The position numbers and the translations under genes are program-made. From assembly GCA_905195005.1 (NCBI GenBank), contig CAJJUC010000014.1, positions 1-23,833 of the forward strand: a stretch of 23,833 nt of DNA, given 5' to 3'. Shown in pieces: positions 1 to 8,683 of the stretch. This stretch comes from an uncultured Eubacteriales bacterium (GTDB lineage Bacteria > Bacillota > Clostridia > UMGS1883). Within the stretch, counting starts at the first letter, position 1, and the number at the start of each line of letters is the position of its first letter. A model generated the notes under the pieces. That model did no database searches. It had not been told where the DNA came from and saw nothing but the letters and a program-made list of their open reading frames with translations.

Positions 1-456
1 AATCTTGCGCCAAAGCAGAACGGCTCTTCGATTATGCCGGGGAAGGTTAATCCGGTTATCCCGGAGGTCATCAATCAGATTGCATTCAATATTATAGGAA
101 ACGATACCACTGTTACATATGCCTCCGAAGAAGGTCAGCTTGAACTGAATGCTTTTGAGCCGATTATTTTCCATTGTCTTTTTGAATCGCTTGACACGCT
201 CCACAACGGTATTGTCACATTTACAAATAACTGCATTAAGGATATTACGGTAAACAGCGGACAATGCAAGGATAACATTGAAAAAAGCATCGGTATTGTA
301 ACCGCGCTCTGCCCTTACATCGGCTATGCCAAATCGTCAAAGCTCGCAAAGCAGGCGCTCAGTGAAAAGAAAAACATAAGAGATATTCTCATTCGCGAGA
401 ATATAATGCCGGAGGATAAAATTGACAGTATTCTTAATCCGGCAAATATGATATAG
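1..456 (+). CDS. aspA: Aspartate ammonia-lyase, C-terminal part (5' end cut by window edge)
   Basis: Deaminates L-aspartate to fumarate and ammonia in the cytoplasm. The frame is open from base 1, so the gene starts outside the window; the ATG at 34 lies inside the conserved signature and is not the start. Visible is the fumarase/aspartase superfamily signature GSSIMPGKVNP right at the beginning, which forms the mobile catalytic loop. It is followed by a helical stretch with NDTTVTYASEEGQLELN and the SIGIVTALCPYIGY segment, which is more like AspA than class II fumarase or argininosuccinate lyase. The protein ends at NPANMI, slightly shorter than Escherichia coli AspA, which has a basic tail. 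It runs toward the glycan operon on the other strand and shares a terminator with it, so it is probably unrelated to it in function. Confidence 0.9.
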   Translation, partial: NLAPKQNGSSIMPGKVNPVIPEVINQIAFNIIGNDTTVTYASEEGQLELNAFEPIIFHCLFESLDTLHNGIVTFTNNCIKDITVNSGQCKDNIEKSIGIVTALCPYIGYAKSSKLAKQALSEKKNIRDILIRENIMPEDKIDSILNPANMI

Positions 457-460
457 GTAT

Positions 461-510
461 AACAAAACAGCTCCGCGGCGCTTCAATGACCGCGGAGCTG
501 TTTTGTTATT
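461..510. terminator. Bidirectional intrinsic terminator
   Basis: A perfect 18-bp inverted repeat (left arm 461-478, right arm 490-507) with an 11-nt loop. The core is GC-rich (GCTCCGCGG) and the outer ends are A/T-rich, so the RNA from either strand finishes in a T-rich stretch. It lies 5 bases after the + strand aspA stop and 10 bases after the stop of the last gene of the - strand operon, so it can end both convergent transcripts. Confidence 0.88.
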
Positions 511-519
511 TGCTGCTGA

Positions 520-1659
520 TTACCATGCAAGATTGTTAAAGCCTTTAAGCTTATATATTGCTTCGGCAAAAAAATAATCTCCGTAAATAATCGGTTTATC
601 ATAACCGAAGCCGTATGCCTCCGCGCCCGAACCGAGGATATAGTCCGTGCTGTCATCCCAAACGCAAAAGCGTTTTTCCATGGCTTTGAGAATATTCAGC
701 GCAGCGCGAACATATAATTCGCTTTCATGTTCGTCAACATTTTTTGCAATTTCCAAAAGTCCGCAGGCGGCACATGCACCGGCAGTTGAATCATATATCA
801 CCGGCTCTTTCGGCGCTCTGAAATCTGAAAGCGGCAGCCACTGCGAAAGTGAAGCATTTGAAATAAAATAATGCGCAATGCGCTTCGCCGTGCTGAGATA
901 AGCCTCGTTCTTTGTAAATATATACGATAATACGAAGCCGTATAAGCCCCATGCCTGTCCGCGTGACCATGATGAATACTTGTATCCGCCGAAACCCTGT
1001 CCCGTATGATTTGTCAGAAACTCTCCTGTTACGCAATCGTATTCGTTTATATGATTACATGAACCGTCATCGCGCACATGATATTTCATTGTTGTGTCTG
1101 CGTGTGCCACGGCAACCATTTTGAATCTGTCGTCATCAAGCTCTTCGCTTGCGCGGTACAAAAGCGGAAGATTCATCATGCAGTCAATGATTGCCCAGCC
1201 CTTATGCTCGCTGCCGTTCCATGCGCGGATAAATCTGCCGTTATTATTGAATCTGCTCATAAGAAGGCTTGCGGCAAGCAAAAACCTGTTCCGCTCTTTT
1301 TTATTGCCCGTCAGTCTGTAATCATATCCGGCGGATATATCCCACATAAACCCCATATCGTGATTCAGCGCATCATATTCGGAAAAAGCAGCGTCGAGCA
1401 TATTCATTGCATTGTGTGCGGTTTTCAAATACTGCTCCCTGCCCGTTGCGTCATACATCAGAATCATCAGCGCCGGCCAAAAGCCGTTTGTCCACCATGC
1501 AGGGTCAAGCTCCATTCTGTTATCATGTACTCCGTCCTTTGCACTGTACGGAATTTTGTCAAAGGATTTCACCGCTGTCACGGAAAGCTTTCTGTCAAGT
1601 TTTTCCCAAACAGACTCTATCCATTTTCTGTCGTTTTCGTTTATTTCAATTTCGTTCAA
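520..1659 (-). CDS. GH88 family unsaturated glucuronyl hydrolase
   Basis: Expected to hydrolyse the 4,5-unsaturated glucuronyl residue left at the non-reducing end of oligosaccharides by polysaccharide lyases, releasing a keto-uronate. There is no signal peptide, so it acts in the cytoplasm after uptake. The alpha/alpha-barrel family is recognised by HDMGFMWD (Asp101 of the product from the chosen start) and IIDCMMNLPLL (Asp159). These match the two essential Asp residues of Bacillus UGL (Asp88/Asp149) in context and approximate spacing. SRGQAWGLYGF is also typical. I chose the TTG at 1659 because AGGAGG (1669-1674) sits 9 nt before it; this gives 379 aa, close to the known 377. A longer frame opens at a TTG at 1683 but has no such site. 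It overlaps the upstream GH36 gene by 14 nt, implying translational coupling. It is the last gene of the operon and the natural partner of the PL8 lyase. Confidence 0.88.
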   Translation of the reverse strand: MNEIEINENDRKWIESVWEKLDRKLSVTAVKSFDKIPYSAKDGVHDNRMELDPAWWTNGFWPALMILMYDATGREQYLKTAHNAMNMLDAAFSEYDALNHDMGFMWDISAGYDYRLTGNKKERNRFLLAASLLMSRFNNNGRFIRAWNGSEHKGWAIIDCMMNLPLLYRASEELDDDRFKMVAVAHADTTMKYHVRDDGSCNHINEYDCVTGEFLTNHTGQGFGGYKYSSWSRGQAWGLYGFVLSYIFTKNEAYLSTAKRIAHYFISNASLSQWLPLSDFRAPKEPVIYDSTAGACAACGLLEIAKNVDEHESELYVRAALNILKAMEKRFCVWDDSTDYILGSGAEAYGFGYDKPIIYGDYFFAEAIYKLKGFNNLAW

Positions 1660-3739
1660 GCCCGTCAGCCTCCTCAAGCTCAATTATACATGCCGAATTT
1701 TTGTGACCGATGGTTACGTTCAAGCCGCCCTCACATATTCCGGCTGAATTTTCTTCCCAATCCGGAAAGCTTATGCGCGCGCTTTTCACCTTTTGTTTAA
1801 GCGGAATAAAAATCGCATTATCTTCGCATTCTCTTCGCCAAACCGCAATATATGTTTTTCCGCTTCCGCGAAATCCTTCCGCCATAAACTCATCGGTAAA
1901 GCTTGAAATGCCGAGCGGATAAAACGGGAGAAAATTCGGAATATCGCTTCTTATGGTTTTATAATAATCAATTCCGCTGCGAATAAGCTTCATGCTGCTT
2001 TCATCAAATTCCGTAACGGCTCCGCTCAGATGAAAACGGTGGAGCATTGCATTTACCAGATTATATACGATTTCATATTTATCGGCATTTCCGGGCGGAT
2101 AAACCCAAAAAGCAGCCTGCTCGGGAGTCAGCGCCGTTGCCGCTGACGATGCTATAACACCGTTCAGACGGTAGTCCTCCTGATCGGTGACCGACTGAAC
2201 CGAAAGCCTTGAAAGCAGCTCATAATTCATCCGCAATCCGCCGCTTGCACAGTTTTCAATAATAATATCGGGGTATTTTTGCATCAGGGAATCAATCCAT
2301 TTGCAAAAGGCTCTTCCGTGCTGCAAAAGTCCGTCTCCGAAGCTGTCCGCATCGGTTTCCGTTCCGATTCCGCCTTCAATATTATAATCAAATTTAAAGT
2401 AACGGATTGAATACTCATTGTAAAATCTGTCGATTATGCCGCCGAGATACTCTTTTACTTTCTCATTCCTGAAATCAAGCTGATACCTGAAATGATCGGA
2501 AACTCTTTTCCCATGCCGGACAAAGAAGCAGTCATCGTCATATATCCGCGCCATCGGACTTGCAAAGGAAACACATTCCGGTTCAAACCATATTCCGGGC
2601 TTCATTCCGTTCTGAAGAATCAAATCGCAAACGGGCTTAAGTCCGTTCGGAAACTTTTTCTTGTTTACCTTCCATTCGCCGACTTCGTTTTCCCAGTCGT
2701 TTTCGCTGTACCAGCCGGCATCCATAACAAAATATTCCGCTCCAAGCTCCGCCGCGCGTTTTATCACCGGGCGCAGCTTTTCTTCTGTTGCGTTGCAGAG
2801 CATACATTTCATATAATCATTGAAAATAACCGGAAGCGCTTTGTCGGCTGGCACATCGTTTTTGATTTTTCTCCTGTATTTTGTAATCTCGCACAGAGCG
2901 TCGTCAAAGCCTCCGCGGATATATGCAACAGCACAGCTGCATGTTTTGAATGATTCCTGCGGCTTCAGCTTTTTCCACCATGAATGATTGTTTTCGTTCG
3001 GACCGCTCAGGCGCAGATAAAGTGAATCGTCAAGATCGCCTATCTCCCACTGCCATGCTCCGTTATTTTCAATCTGCCACATGAGAGCTGTTTCGTTCTC
3101 ACTGTTAAGCACAGCCCCCATCGGCAGGTAACCGTTTGTTGACCATAAGCCGTTTGAGGATATTTCAATCGGTCGGAGTGTGAAATCGCGCACATGATTG
3201 TAACCGAGCGCCGACGGCTTCAGCATCTGCCATGCAAGCTCACCTGCCCAGGTGTTGTACGGCACGGCAATTTCAAGCTTGTTATCAAGCGGAGCGCTTC
3301 CTCCGCCGTCAATGCCGGTAAATGCAAAAAGAGATATATATTCAAGCCCAAGCTCCGAGGATGATATATTTTTAATCTCGGCAAATGTGCGCACTGCCTT
3401 CACGCCGTCAAAAAATCTGTAAAAAAGCTTTACCTCAAGGCTTTCGTTTGCAAGCGAAAAAATTACGATTCTGCCGCAGTCATCGCGCGTGTCGGAAATA
3501 TCCTTAACCGAAAGTGTGCCGCCGCAGCATGTGCCGACATTTTTCTGAGCATGATGATATATGTGATTGCAGCCCGTGCATTGAAGCTCGATTGCGCGGC
3601 AAAAGCTTTTGTGCGTTTCGTTAAAATCAGCCGTGCTGCTGCCGTTTTCCCCAAACGATAACAGCCGCAGCTCTCCGCTGTCTGCAATTTCCCAGCAGAA
3701 GCTGACGCCGTTCTCGCATATTTCATATTTTTTTGACAT
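1646..3739 (-). CDS. GH36 family alpha-galactosidase / alpha-N-acetylgalactosaminidase
   Basis: Predicted retaining exo-glycosidase that removes terminal alpha-galactosyl (or alpha-GalNAc) residues. It is 697 aa, usual for the family, without a signal peptide, hence cytoplasmic. It has an N-terminal beta-supersandwich (about 1-290), a catalytic TIM barrel (about 300-600) and a C-terminal beta domain. Seen in the barrel: FVMDAGWY (337-344), the nucleophile motif KFDYN with Asp451, ENCASGG (495-501), and SVTDQED with acid/base Asp519. The two Asp are 68 residues apart, as in characterised GH36 enzymes (about 70). The start is ATG at 3739, preceded by GGGAG at 8 nt. It lies 98 nt after the AraC gene and overlaps the GH88 gene. 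The TDQED context differs from the SDNTD-like form of classical raffinose enzymes, so substrate specificity is open. Confidence 0.85.
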   Translation of the reverse strand: MSKKYEICENGVSFCWEIADSGELRLLSFGENGSSTADFNETHKSFCRAIELQCTGCNHIYHHAQKNVGTCCGGTLSVKDISDTRDDCGRIVIFSLANESLEVKLFYRFFDGVKAVRTFAEIKNISSSELGLEYISLFAFTGIDGGGSAPLDNKLEIAVPYNTWAGELAWQMLKPSALGYNHVRDFTLRPIEISSNGLWSTNGYLPMGAVLNSENETALMWQIENNGAWQWEIGDLDDSLYLRLSGPNENNHSWWKKLKPQESFKTCSCAVAYIRGGFDDALCEITKYRRKIKNDVPADKALPVIFNDYMKCMLCNATEEKLRPVIKRAAELGAEYFVMDAGWYSENDWENEVGEWKVNKKKFPNGLKPVCDLILQNGMKPGIWFEPECVSFASPMARIYDDDCFFVRHGKRVSDHFRYQLDFRNEKVKEYLGGIIDRFYNEYSIRYFKFDYNIEGGIGTETDADSFGDGLLQHGRAFCKWIDSLMQKYPDIIIENCASGGLRMNYELLSRLSVQSVTDQEDYRLNGVIASSAATALTPEQAAFWVYPPGNADKYEIVYNLVNAMLHRFHLSGAVTEFDESSMKLIRSGIDYYKTIRSDIPNFLPFYPLGISSFTDEFMAEGFRGSGKTYIAVWRRECEDNAIFIPLKQKVKSARISFPDWEENSAGICEGGLNVTIGHKNSACIIELEEADGLERN
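1669..1674 (-). promoter_or_regulatory. Ribosome binding site deciding a TTG start
   Basis: AGGAGG on the minus strand lies 9 nt before the TTG at 1659 and is embedded in the last codons of the GH36 gene (GAG GAG GCT). It supports the shorter GH88 start and coupling of translation between the two glycosidases. Confidence 0.6.
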
Positions 3740-3837
3740 AATTATTCTCCCTCATCGGATATTTTTTTGAATATGAACAAATCGGACTCGTTTTCATATT
3801 CGCTCAGCGGCAGTGAGATTCCGCTTTTCAATCCTTT

Positions 3838-6033
3838 TTATGCTTTTTTGTATTCTCCCGGTGTAACACCGTATATCTTCTTGAACGCGCGTATAAAGCT
3901 GCCTGCGCTGTAAAATCCGCACATACAGCTGATTTCCGAAACGGTCAACCCGGTATTATCATGCATCAGCTCGGTTGCCTTAAAGCACCTGTATTTAAGT
4001 ATGTATTCCGCAGGTCCTTCGCCCGTGTTCGCCTTGAAGAACCTTGAAAGATGATTTATGCTTATTCCGAAAACATTCGACAAATAGGAAACATTTAAAT
4101 CGACATTGGAGTAATTTTTTTCGATGAAGCTTATTATCCGCTCTATCTTTTTCTCGTTCGGTTTATCGGCTGAACGATTGTTTCTTGTGAGCGCCCCAAG
4201 CGCCGACATGAATTTAAGCCTGAACTGCTCGGGATCGGCATCATTGATTGAATCTATCAGACCGCTGCTGCGCGCATCGCCCTCGCTTGACGCTTCAAGA
4301 TAGGTTTTAAGAAGCGTTTCCTTCAGAATTTTTAAAAGGTTTTCCGTGTCGGCATTGCATAAAAATTCCTCGTTTAAGAAATCCTGCGAAAGCTCAAAGG
4401 CTGCGTCAACGTTTCCTTCATTTATTGCATTAAGCAGTGCCTGCTTATACTCATTCGAATAAACGAGAGATGCGTAATCGTTTGTATCCTCCGCAACAAA
4501 GATTATTTCATCCGGCATTCGCGTTTCAAAGAGCCGCAGTGTTTCCGTTTGCCGCCGAAGAAGCGGAACATCAAACAAACCACCTGCCTCGCTGACATTG
4601 CACACAACGCGCATATTCATGCTTTCATAAAGAAACGTGCAGACCTTTTCAACATTCCTGTAAACAGTGTCAATACTCACGCCGTCATGCAGATTTATCA
4701 GACTGCGGCAAATCCGCCCGGAGCTCGAAAAGCTGCAATCGCCGTCGTTTTGAAAAAGCTCCAAAAGAACATTTCCTATGGCATAGCCGGCAAGTGCATA
4801 ATTTTCATCGTCCGAGTTGCTTTCAGACATTATATCGCCCGGATTATTAATCGAAAAAGCCGTGACAACAAATCCGCGATACTTGTAATTAACGCCGTAT
4901 TTCTTCACAATTTCGCATATTTCCGATTTTGATTCGCTGTTAATTATAAGCCCCGTGAAAATTTCGGAAAATGCCTTCGATTTCTTTTTAAGCATACGCT
5001 GACTTTCATTTTTATTGTCAAGCAGCTTTTCAAGCCGCGCTTCGATAAGATTAAATTCGTTGTTCCCGTCCGTACTGATGTTGAATCTTGAGGTTATTCT
5101 CCTGATAGGCTTGTAGTTGATAAACGTATAATAGTATGAAAGCAGCATGCCGACCAGAATAAGAACCGCATTGACCGCCAGTCCCGTAACCTTGATCCGA
5201 AGAAATCTTGATGAATATTTATCGGTCAGAAAAAGCTGCGTATACGTTATCCTATCCTCGGTTCTGCTTATGCATTTGTATGCAACACCGTTTATTTTCA
5301 GGTCGGTTTTTCCCGTGTCAATCTTTGAGAAATCAATTTTGTTATCAGTTGAAAACAGAAGCCTTTCGTCAGCGGAAATGAAAAATACCGAGCCGCTGCC
5401 CTCGGATATTCCGCTGAAAAACTGATTGTTGTCTATTATGGAAACCATAACGGTTGAGGGATGTCCCCCGATATTTCTGATGCTTTTTTGTGTCATCACG
5501 ATATATTTTTTCCCGAAATCATTTTTAAAGCAGCGGTAATCCGTCATCTGTTTCATTGAAAAAATGCTATCAATCCATGTGTCATAATCGGAGTATGCCT
5601 CTTTTAAAAATCTGTCAAAAACCGACCTTTTTGACATTTTCCCCGCTGTGGTAATAGCCATGTCCTTTTTATCAAACACCAAAATATAACATGACGAATA
5701 ATATTTATCGGCAAATTGGTTGTTCATTTCATCAAGAATCCCGTTCGCAGTTTCGCGCAATGTTTCATCGTTTAAGGTGTTGAATCTGTTCGCAATTGAT
5801 TCAACGCTGCGCTTTTGCATTATTGTATACATGCTTATCTGCTCGGATTTTATCCGATTGCTGAAAGCCTCCAGATTTGTATTGAAGGCGTTTTTGATGG
5901 TATCGTTAATCTGCTCGTCGATTACCCTCAGAGAACGCCCCATGATTATCTGATTCAGAAGCACACATATCAGAACAAGGCTGAAATATGAGATAAACCA
6001 TACCCTTTTTTGATTGAAGTTGCCAATTTTCAT
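3838..6033 (-). CDS. Membrane-bound AraC family transcriptional regulator with extracytoplasmic sensor
   Basis: One-component sensor regulator of 731 aa. A first membrane helix (about 10-31) is followed by an external region of about 245 residues rich in predicted helix, then a Cache-like part, and a second membrane helix (about 278-303). The cytoplasmic part has a linker of about 320 residues and ends in a typical AraC/XylS DNA-binding domain (about 628-731) with two helix-turn-helix units (DLNVSYLSNVFGISINHLSRFF and LTVSEISCMCGFYSAGSFIRAF regions) and the closing TPGEYKK. This architecture is common in Clostridia and Bacilli next to LplABC-type sugar transporters and glycoside hydrolases, where the protein acts as substrate-responsive activator (family knowledge). 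It is encoded inside the operon, 22 nt after the SLH gene, so it probably autoregulates. The start is ATG at 6033 with AAAGGA upstream. No receiver or kinase domain is seen. Confidence 0.88.
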   Translation of the reverse strand: MKIGNFNQKRVWFISYFSLVLICVLLNQIIMGRSLRVIDEQINDTIKNAFNTNLEAFSNRIKSEQISMYTIMQKRSVESIANRFNTLNDETLRETANGILDEMNNQFADKYYSSCYILVFDKKDMAITTAGKMSKRSVFDRFLKEAYSDYDTWIDSIFSMKQMTDYRCFKNDFGKKYIVMTQKSIRNIGGHPSTVMVSIIDNNQFFSGISEGSGSVFFISADERLLFSTDNKIDFSKIDTGKTDLKINGVAYKCISRTEDRITYTQLFLTDKYSSRFLRIKVTGLAVNAVLILVGMLLSYYYTFINYKPIRRITSRFNISTDGNNEFNLIEARLEKLLDNKNESQRMLKKKSKAFSEIFTGLIINSESKSEICEIVKKYGVNYKYRGFVVTAFSINNPGDIMSESNSDDENYALAGYAIGNVLLELFQNDGDCSFSSSGRICRSLINLHDGVSIDTVYRNVEKVCTFLYESMNMRVVCNVSEAGGLFDVPLLRRQTETLRLFETRMPDEIIFVAEDTNDYASLVYSNEYKQALLNAINEGNVDAAFELSQDFLNEEFLCNADTENLLKILKETLLKTYLEASSEGDARSSGLIDSINDADPEQFRLKFMSALGALTRNNRSADKPNEKKIERIISFIEKNYSNVDLNVSYLSNVFGISINHLSRFFKANTGEGPAEYILKYRCFKATELMHDNTGLTVSEISCMCGFYSAGSFIRAFKKIYGVTPGEYKKA

Positions 6034-6055
6034 AGTATCCGTCCTTTTGCAGGCT

Positions 6056-8683
6056 TTATTTGTAAAATATAATCATTTTCCCAACGCCGTAAGCAGAGGC
6101 TGCAAAAACATTTGCATCGCGATAGTTCGACACCCCGACCGCATTTGTACCGCATTCTCTCAGCTTGTTTGCCGCCATGTCATATTCGTAAACCTTTGCA
6201 CCGGAAATATCCATTATTTCTTCCGTTTCCATACCGGAAGTGTCATCTTCGTTAAGAGCATTGCCGTAGCTTTTGAATTTTATAAATCCGTCTTGCTTTG
6301 CAAGCACCTCATATATCGGCATAAATCTTATTGCCGGGCAGTATTTTCTTACGCTGCCTGTAATGTATGTCACAAATCTGCCGGCTCTGCATGAATATGC
6401 AACCTTAAATGTCGACGATGTTATTTTTCCGCGCTCATCGGGGGCAGCACGGATTATATCGCCGACATTTGCCGCAAGACCGTTCTGAGCGTCATAAACA
6501 CCTTTCCCTTCGTCAATGTATTCATATGTCACTTCTTCGCCTGTGTTTGTCAGCTGGGTTATAAGGCAGATATCCTCCCCGTCCGCATTGGTTCCGTGCT
6601 TGATTTTGGTAAGTATGCCGTAATTCACCGCTTCGCGTATTGTCGAAAATCTTTCATAATCAAATTCGACAACGCATATATCTGTGAGAAAACCGTCTTC
6701 TTTGAGAGAAATAAATGTTGCAAGCATTCTCGGTGAACTATCGGGTTTTTTTATGTAATAACTGACCGCGTTGGTAAATAAGCCCTGTCCGGTTACGCTG
6801 TAGTCGTTTTCGTCCGAGGATTCGTTCATCGGCACTCGCATATAAACGGTGCTGTTTGTTCCGACATATCTTGCGGCAAAATTATTGTTGCGGTACTCAT
6901 ACATTTTTGACCGCTTTAAATCATCCGAAAGCTTATGGAATGCAACCGACTGATTGTCCGTAAGAGTCCAGATCTCCGTTATTTCTTCATCACCATTTAG
7001 CCGAATCATAAGAGGAGCTTTTTTTGTAAGGCCGTTATTTTCAAGGTATTTCAAAAGTTCACTGCCGCTTAGTTTACTGCTCATGAAGCTTCCGTCCGGC
7101 CCGCGCAGCTTTATTCTGTCGGAAGTTTTATAAACAACGGTTTTATTGTCCGTTCCGAAAACCTTAAGCTCAGCTTTGGAGGATATTCCTTTATCCTTGC
7201 CTGCCGATATTGCATATACAAAAATCATTCTTTCATTAAGATTTTCGGAATATGCCGCTTCTCCGCAGAAATCCATATAAAAACGGTAGGTTTCTCCGCA
7301 TGTAACGGGCGCAATGCTTGACGATGCCGAAATTTTAAATTCCTCGCCTTCCGATGTGAAGATGTTTTCCTCTGCGTCAAACATATCAACCTTCTTTGAA
7401 ACGGCTTCGCTTCCGAGAATAATAAGAAGCTCTCCGTCCTTACCGAGCGGCTCAAGCACGCTTATAAGGGATTCTGCGGTTATTGAGTCCGTATCGATCT
7501 CCGTCATTTGTGAGTCATAGACATGATACGCGTCATAATCCTCCAAGCTGTATGAATCGGAGCTGTCAAGCTTTGATATGATAACGTTGTCGGCGCTGTT
7601 GAAGCTGCCCACTATTATATTTTTGAAACGCGTTATCAGCGCCGTTTCATAAGTTCCGTCCCTGTTATTATCAACAAGCTTTATGCTTCCGCCGAAGCCT
7701 GTCAGAGAATTCTTTATCTCATTTTCGTTTTCAACAAGGCAGTTGTTAATAAATACCGATGTATCGGAATTAATCGCAAAATCCGTTGTTTTGCCTTTCT
7801 CCGTAATTCTGAAGGTTCTGTTTTTATAGACGGTGTCACTGAGCGAAGCATTTTTTATATCATTGTTCTTTTCATATATAAACACAAGAGAATTATCGCT
7901 GCCGTTCTTGTAATAACAGCGTACGCGGCTGCCGAGCATATCCGCTGCCTGACCTGCCGAATCCTTTATAAGAATGCCGTTGATTCTTGCAAGCGTCTTA
8001 CCTGCTTTTTCACCGTCCGTTGCTGCATTTCCGGCGGATGTGACCACTCCGTCCGTAAAGCTTATATCAAAGCTTCTTTCAAGCAGCGTTGTGTTTTCAT
8101 CCGATGTCAGAACTGTTTTTTCGTTTGAAATATATTTTTGATTTGCGGTATTTGCATGAAGCGTATTATAAATGAGTCTTACGGCGTCGGCTCTGTCAAG
8201 CGGAGCCGTTTTATTAAGTGAAACGCCGTCGGACAGTCCCGTTTTCCCGGCAAGCCTGATAATATCCGCATCGGAAAGAAGCTTCATGCCATCGGAGTAT
8301 CCCAAAACTCTCAGCATTATAACTGCGGCGTCATATGGCATAATCGGATTGTTGGGACCGAAAGAACCGTCGGAATATCCGCTGACAAATCCAAGCATAT
8401 ATGCTGCCGATATATCACTGTAAGCATAGTCTGCTTTGGAAACGTCTGTAAACTCAGGCTCCTGCCCTGTCAGAGAGGCATCTTTTCCGTACAGATTCAT
8501 GCAACAGGTGATAAATTCCGCACGCGTAAGCACATCCTCACTGTATATATCTTCCTTGGTCATTATATTTAGTTTTGTTATAAGCTCGGTGGAATGTACC
8601 GCGTCATTCTGCGCAAAGGCGGAGGATGATGCAAGCAGGCAAACAGCAGCAATAATTATTGCGGCAACAGATAATTTTTTCAT
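6056..8683 (-). CDS. Secreted protein with N-terminal SLH domains, large beta-rich body
   Basis: 875-aa exported protein. The signal peptide is residues 1-24 (hydrophobic core AAIIIAAVCLLA, cleavage near AFA). Three SLH units follow: a degenerate one at about 48-78 (LTRAEFITCCMNLYG), a clear one at about 77-130 (AYMLGFVSGYSDGSFGPNN), and a third at about 131-177 (LDRADAVRLIYNTL). SLH domains normally bind pyruvylated secondary cell wall polymer, so the protein should sit on the cell wall. The remaining about 700 residues are beta-rich with no catalytic motif I can recognise. I chose the ATG at 8683, with GGGAGG 8 nt before it; the longer frame to 8731 lacks support and would bury the signal peptide. 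Its ATG overlaps the stop of the upstream SLH gene (ATGA), so the two are translated together. Function unknown: an S-layer-like scaffold or glycan-capture protein is possible. Confidence 0.82.
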   Translation of the reverse strand: MKKLSVAAIIIAAVCLLASSSAFAQNDAVHSTELITKLNIMTKEDIYSEDVLTRAEFITCCMNLYGKDASLTGQEPEFTDVSKADYAYSDISAAYMLGFVSGYSDGSFGPNNPIMPYDAAVIMLRVLGYSDGMKLLSDADIIRLAGKTGLSDGVSLNKTAPLDRADAVRLIYNTLHANTANQKYISNEKTVLTSDENTTLLERSFDISFTDGVVTSAGNAATDGEKAGKTLARINGILIKDSAGQAADMLGSRVRCYYKNGSDNSLVFIYEKNNDIKNASLSDTVYKNRTFRITEKGKTTDFAINSDTSVFINNCLVENENEIKNSLTGFGGSIKLVDNNRDGTYETALITRFKNIIVGSFNSADNVIISKLDSSDSYSLEDYDAYHVYDSQMTEIDTDSITAESLISVLEPLGKDGELLIILGSEAVSKKVDMFDAEENIFTSEGEEFKISASSSIAPVTCGETYRFYMDFCGEAAYSENLNERMIFVYAISAGKDKGISSKAELKVFGTDNKTVVYKTSDRIKLRGPDGSFMSSKLSGSELLKYLENNGLTKKAPLMIRLNGDEEITEIWTLTDNQSVAFHKLSDDLKRSKMYEYRNNNFAARYVGTNSTVYMRVPMNESSDENDYSVTGQGLFTNAVSYYIKKPDSSPRMLATFISLKEDGFLTDICVVEFDYERFSTIREAVNYGILTKIKHGTNADGEDICLITQLTNTGEEVTYEYIDEGKGVYDAQNGLAANVGDIIRAAPDERGKITSSTFKVAYSCRAGRFVTYITGSVRKYCPAIRFMPIYEVLAKQDGFIKFKSYGNALNEDDTSGMETEEIMDISGAKVYEYDMAANKLRECGTNAVGVSNYRDANVFAASAYGVGKMIIFYK

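Noticed and set aside
34..456. Start of aspA at ATG 34
   Set aside because: The ATG lies inside the GSSIMPGKVNP signature and the frame is open to base 1, so the gene begins outside the window.
1078..1800. A 240-codon + strand open frame across the GH88/GH36 junction
   Set aside because: It runs opposite two recognised enzymes, shows no domain, and its composition (many Cys and His) is typical of an antisense shadow.
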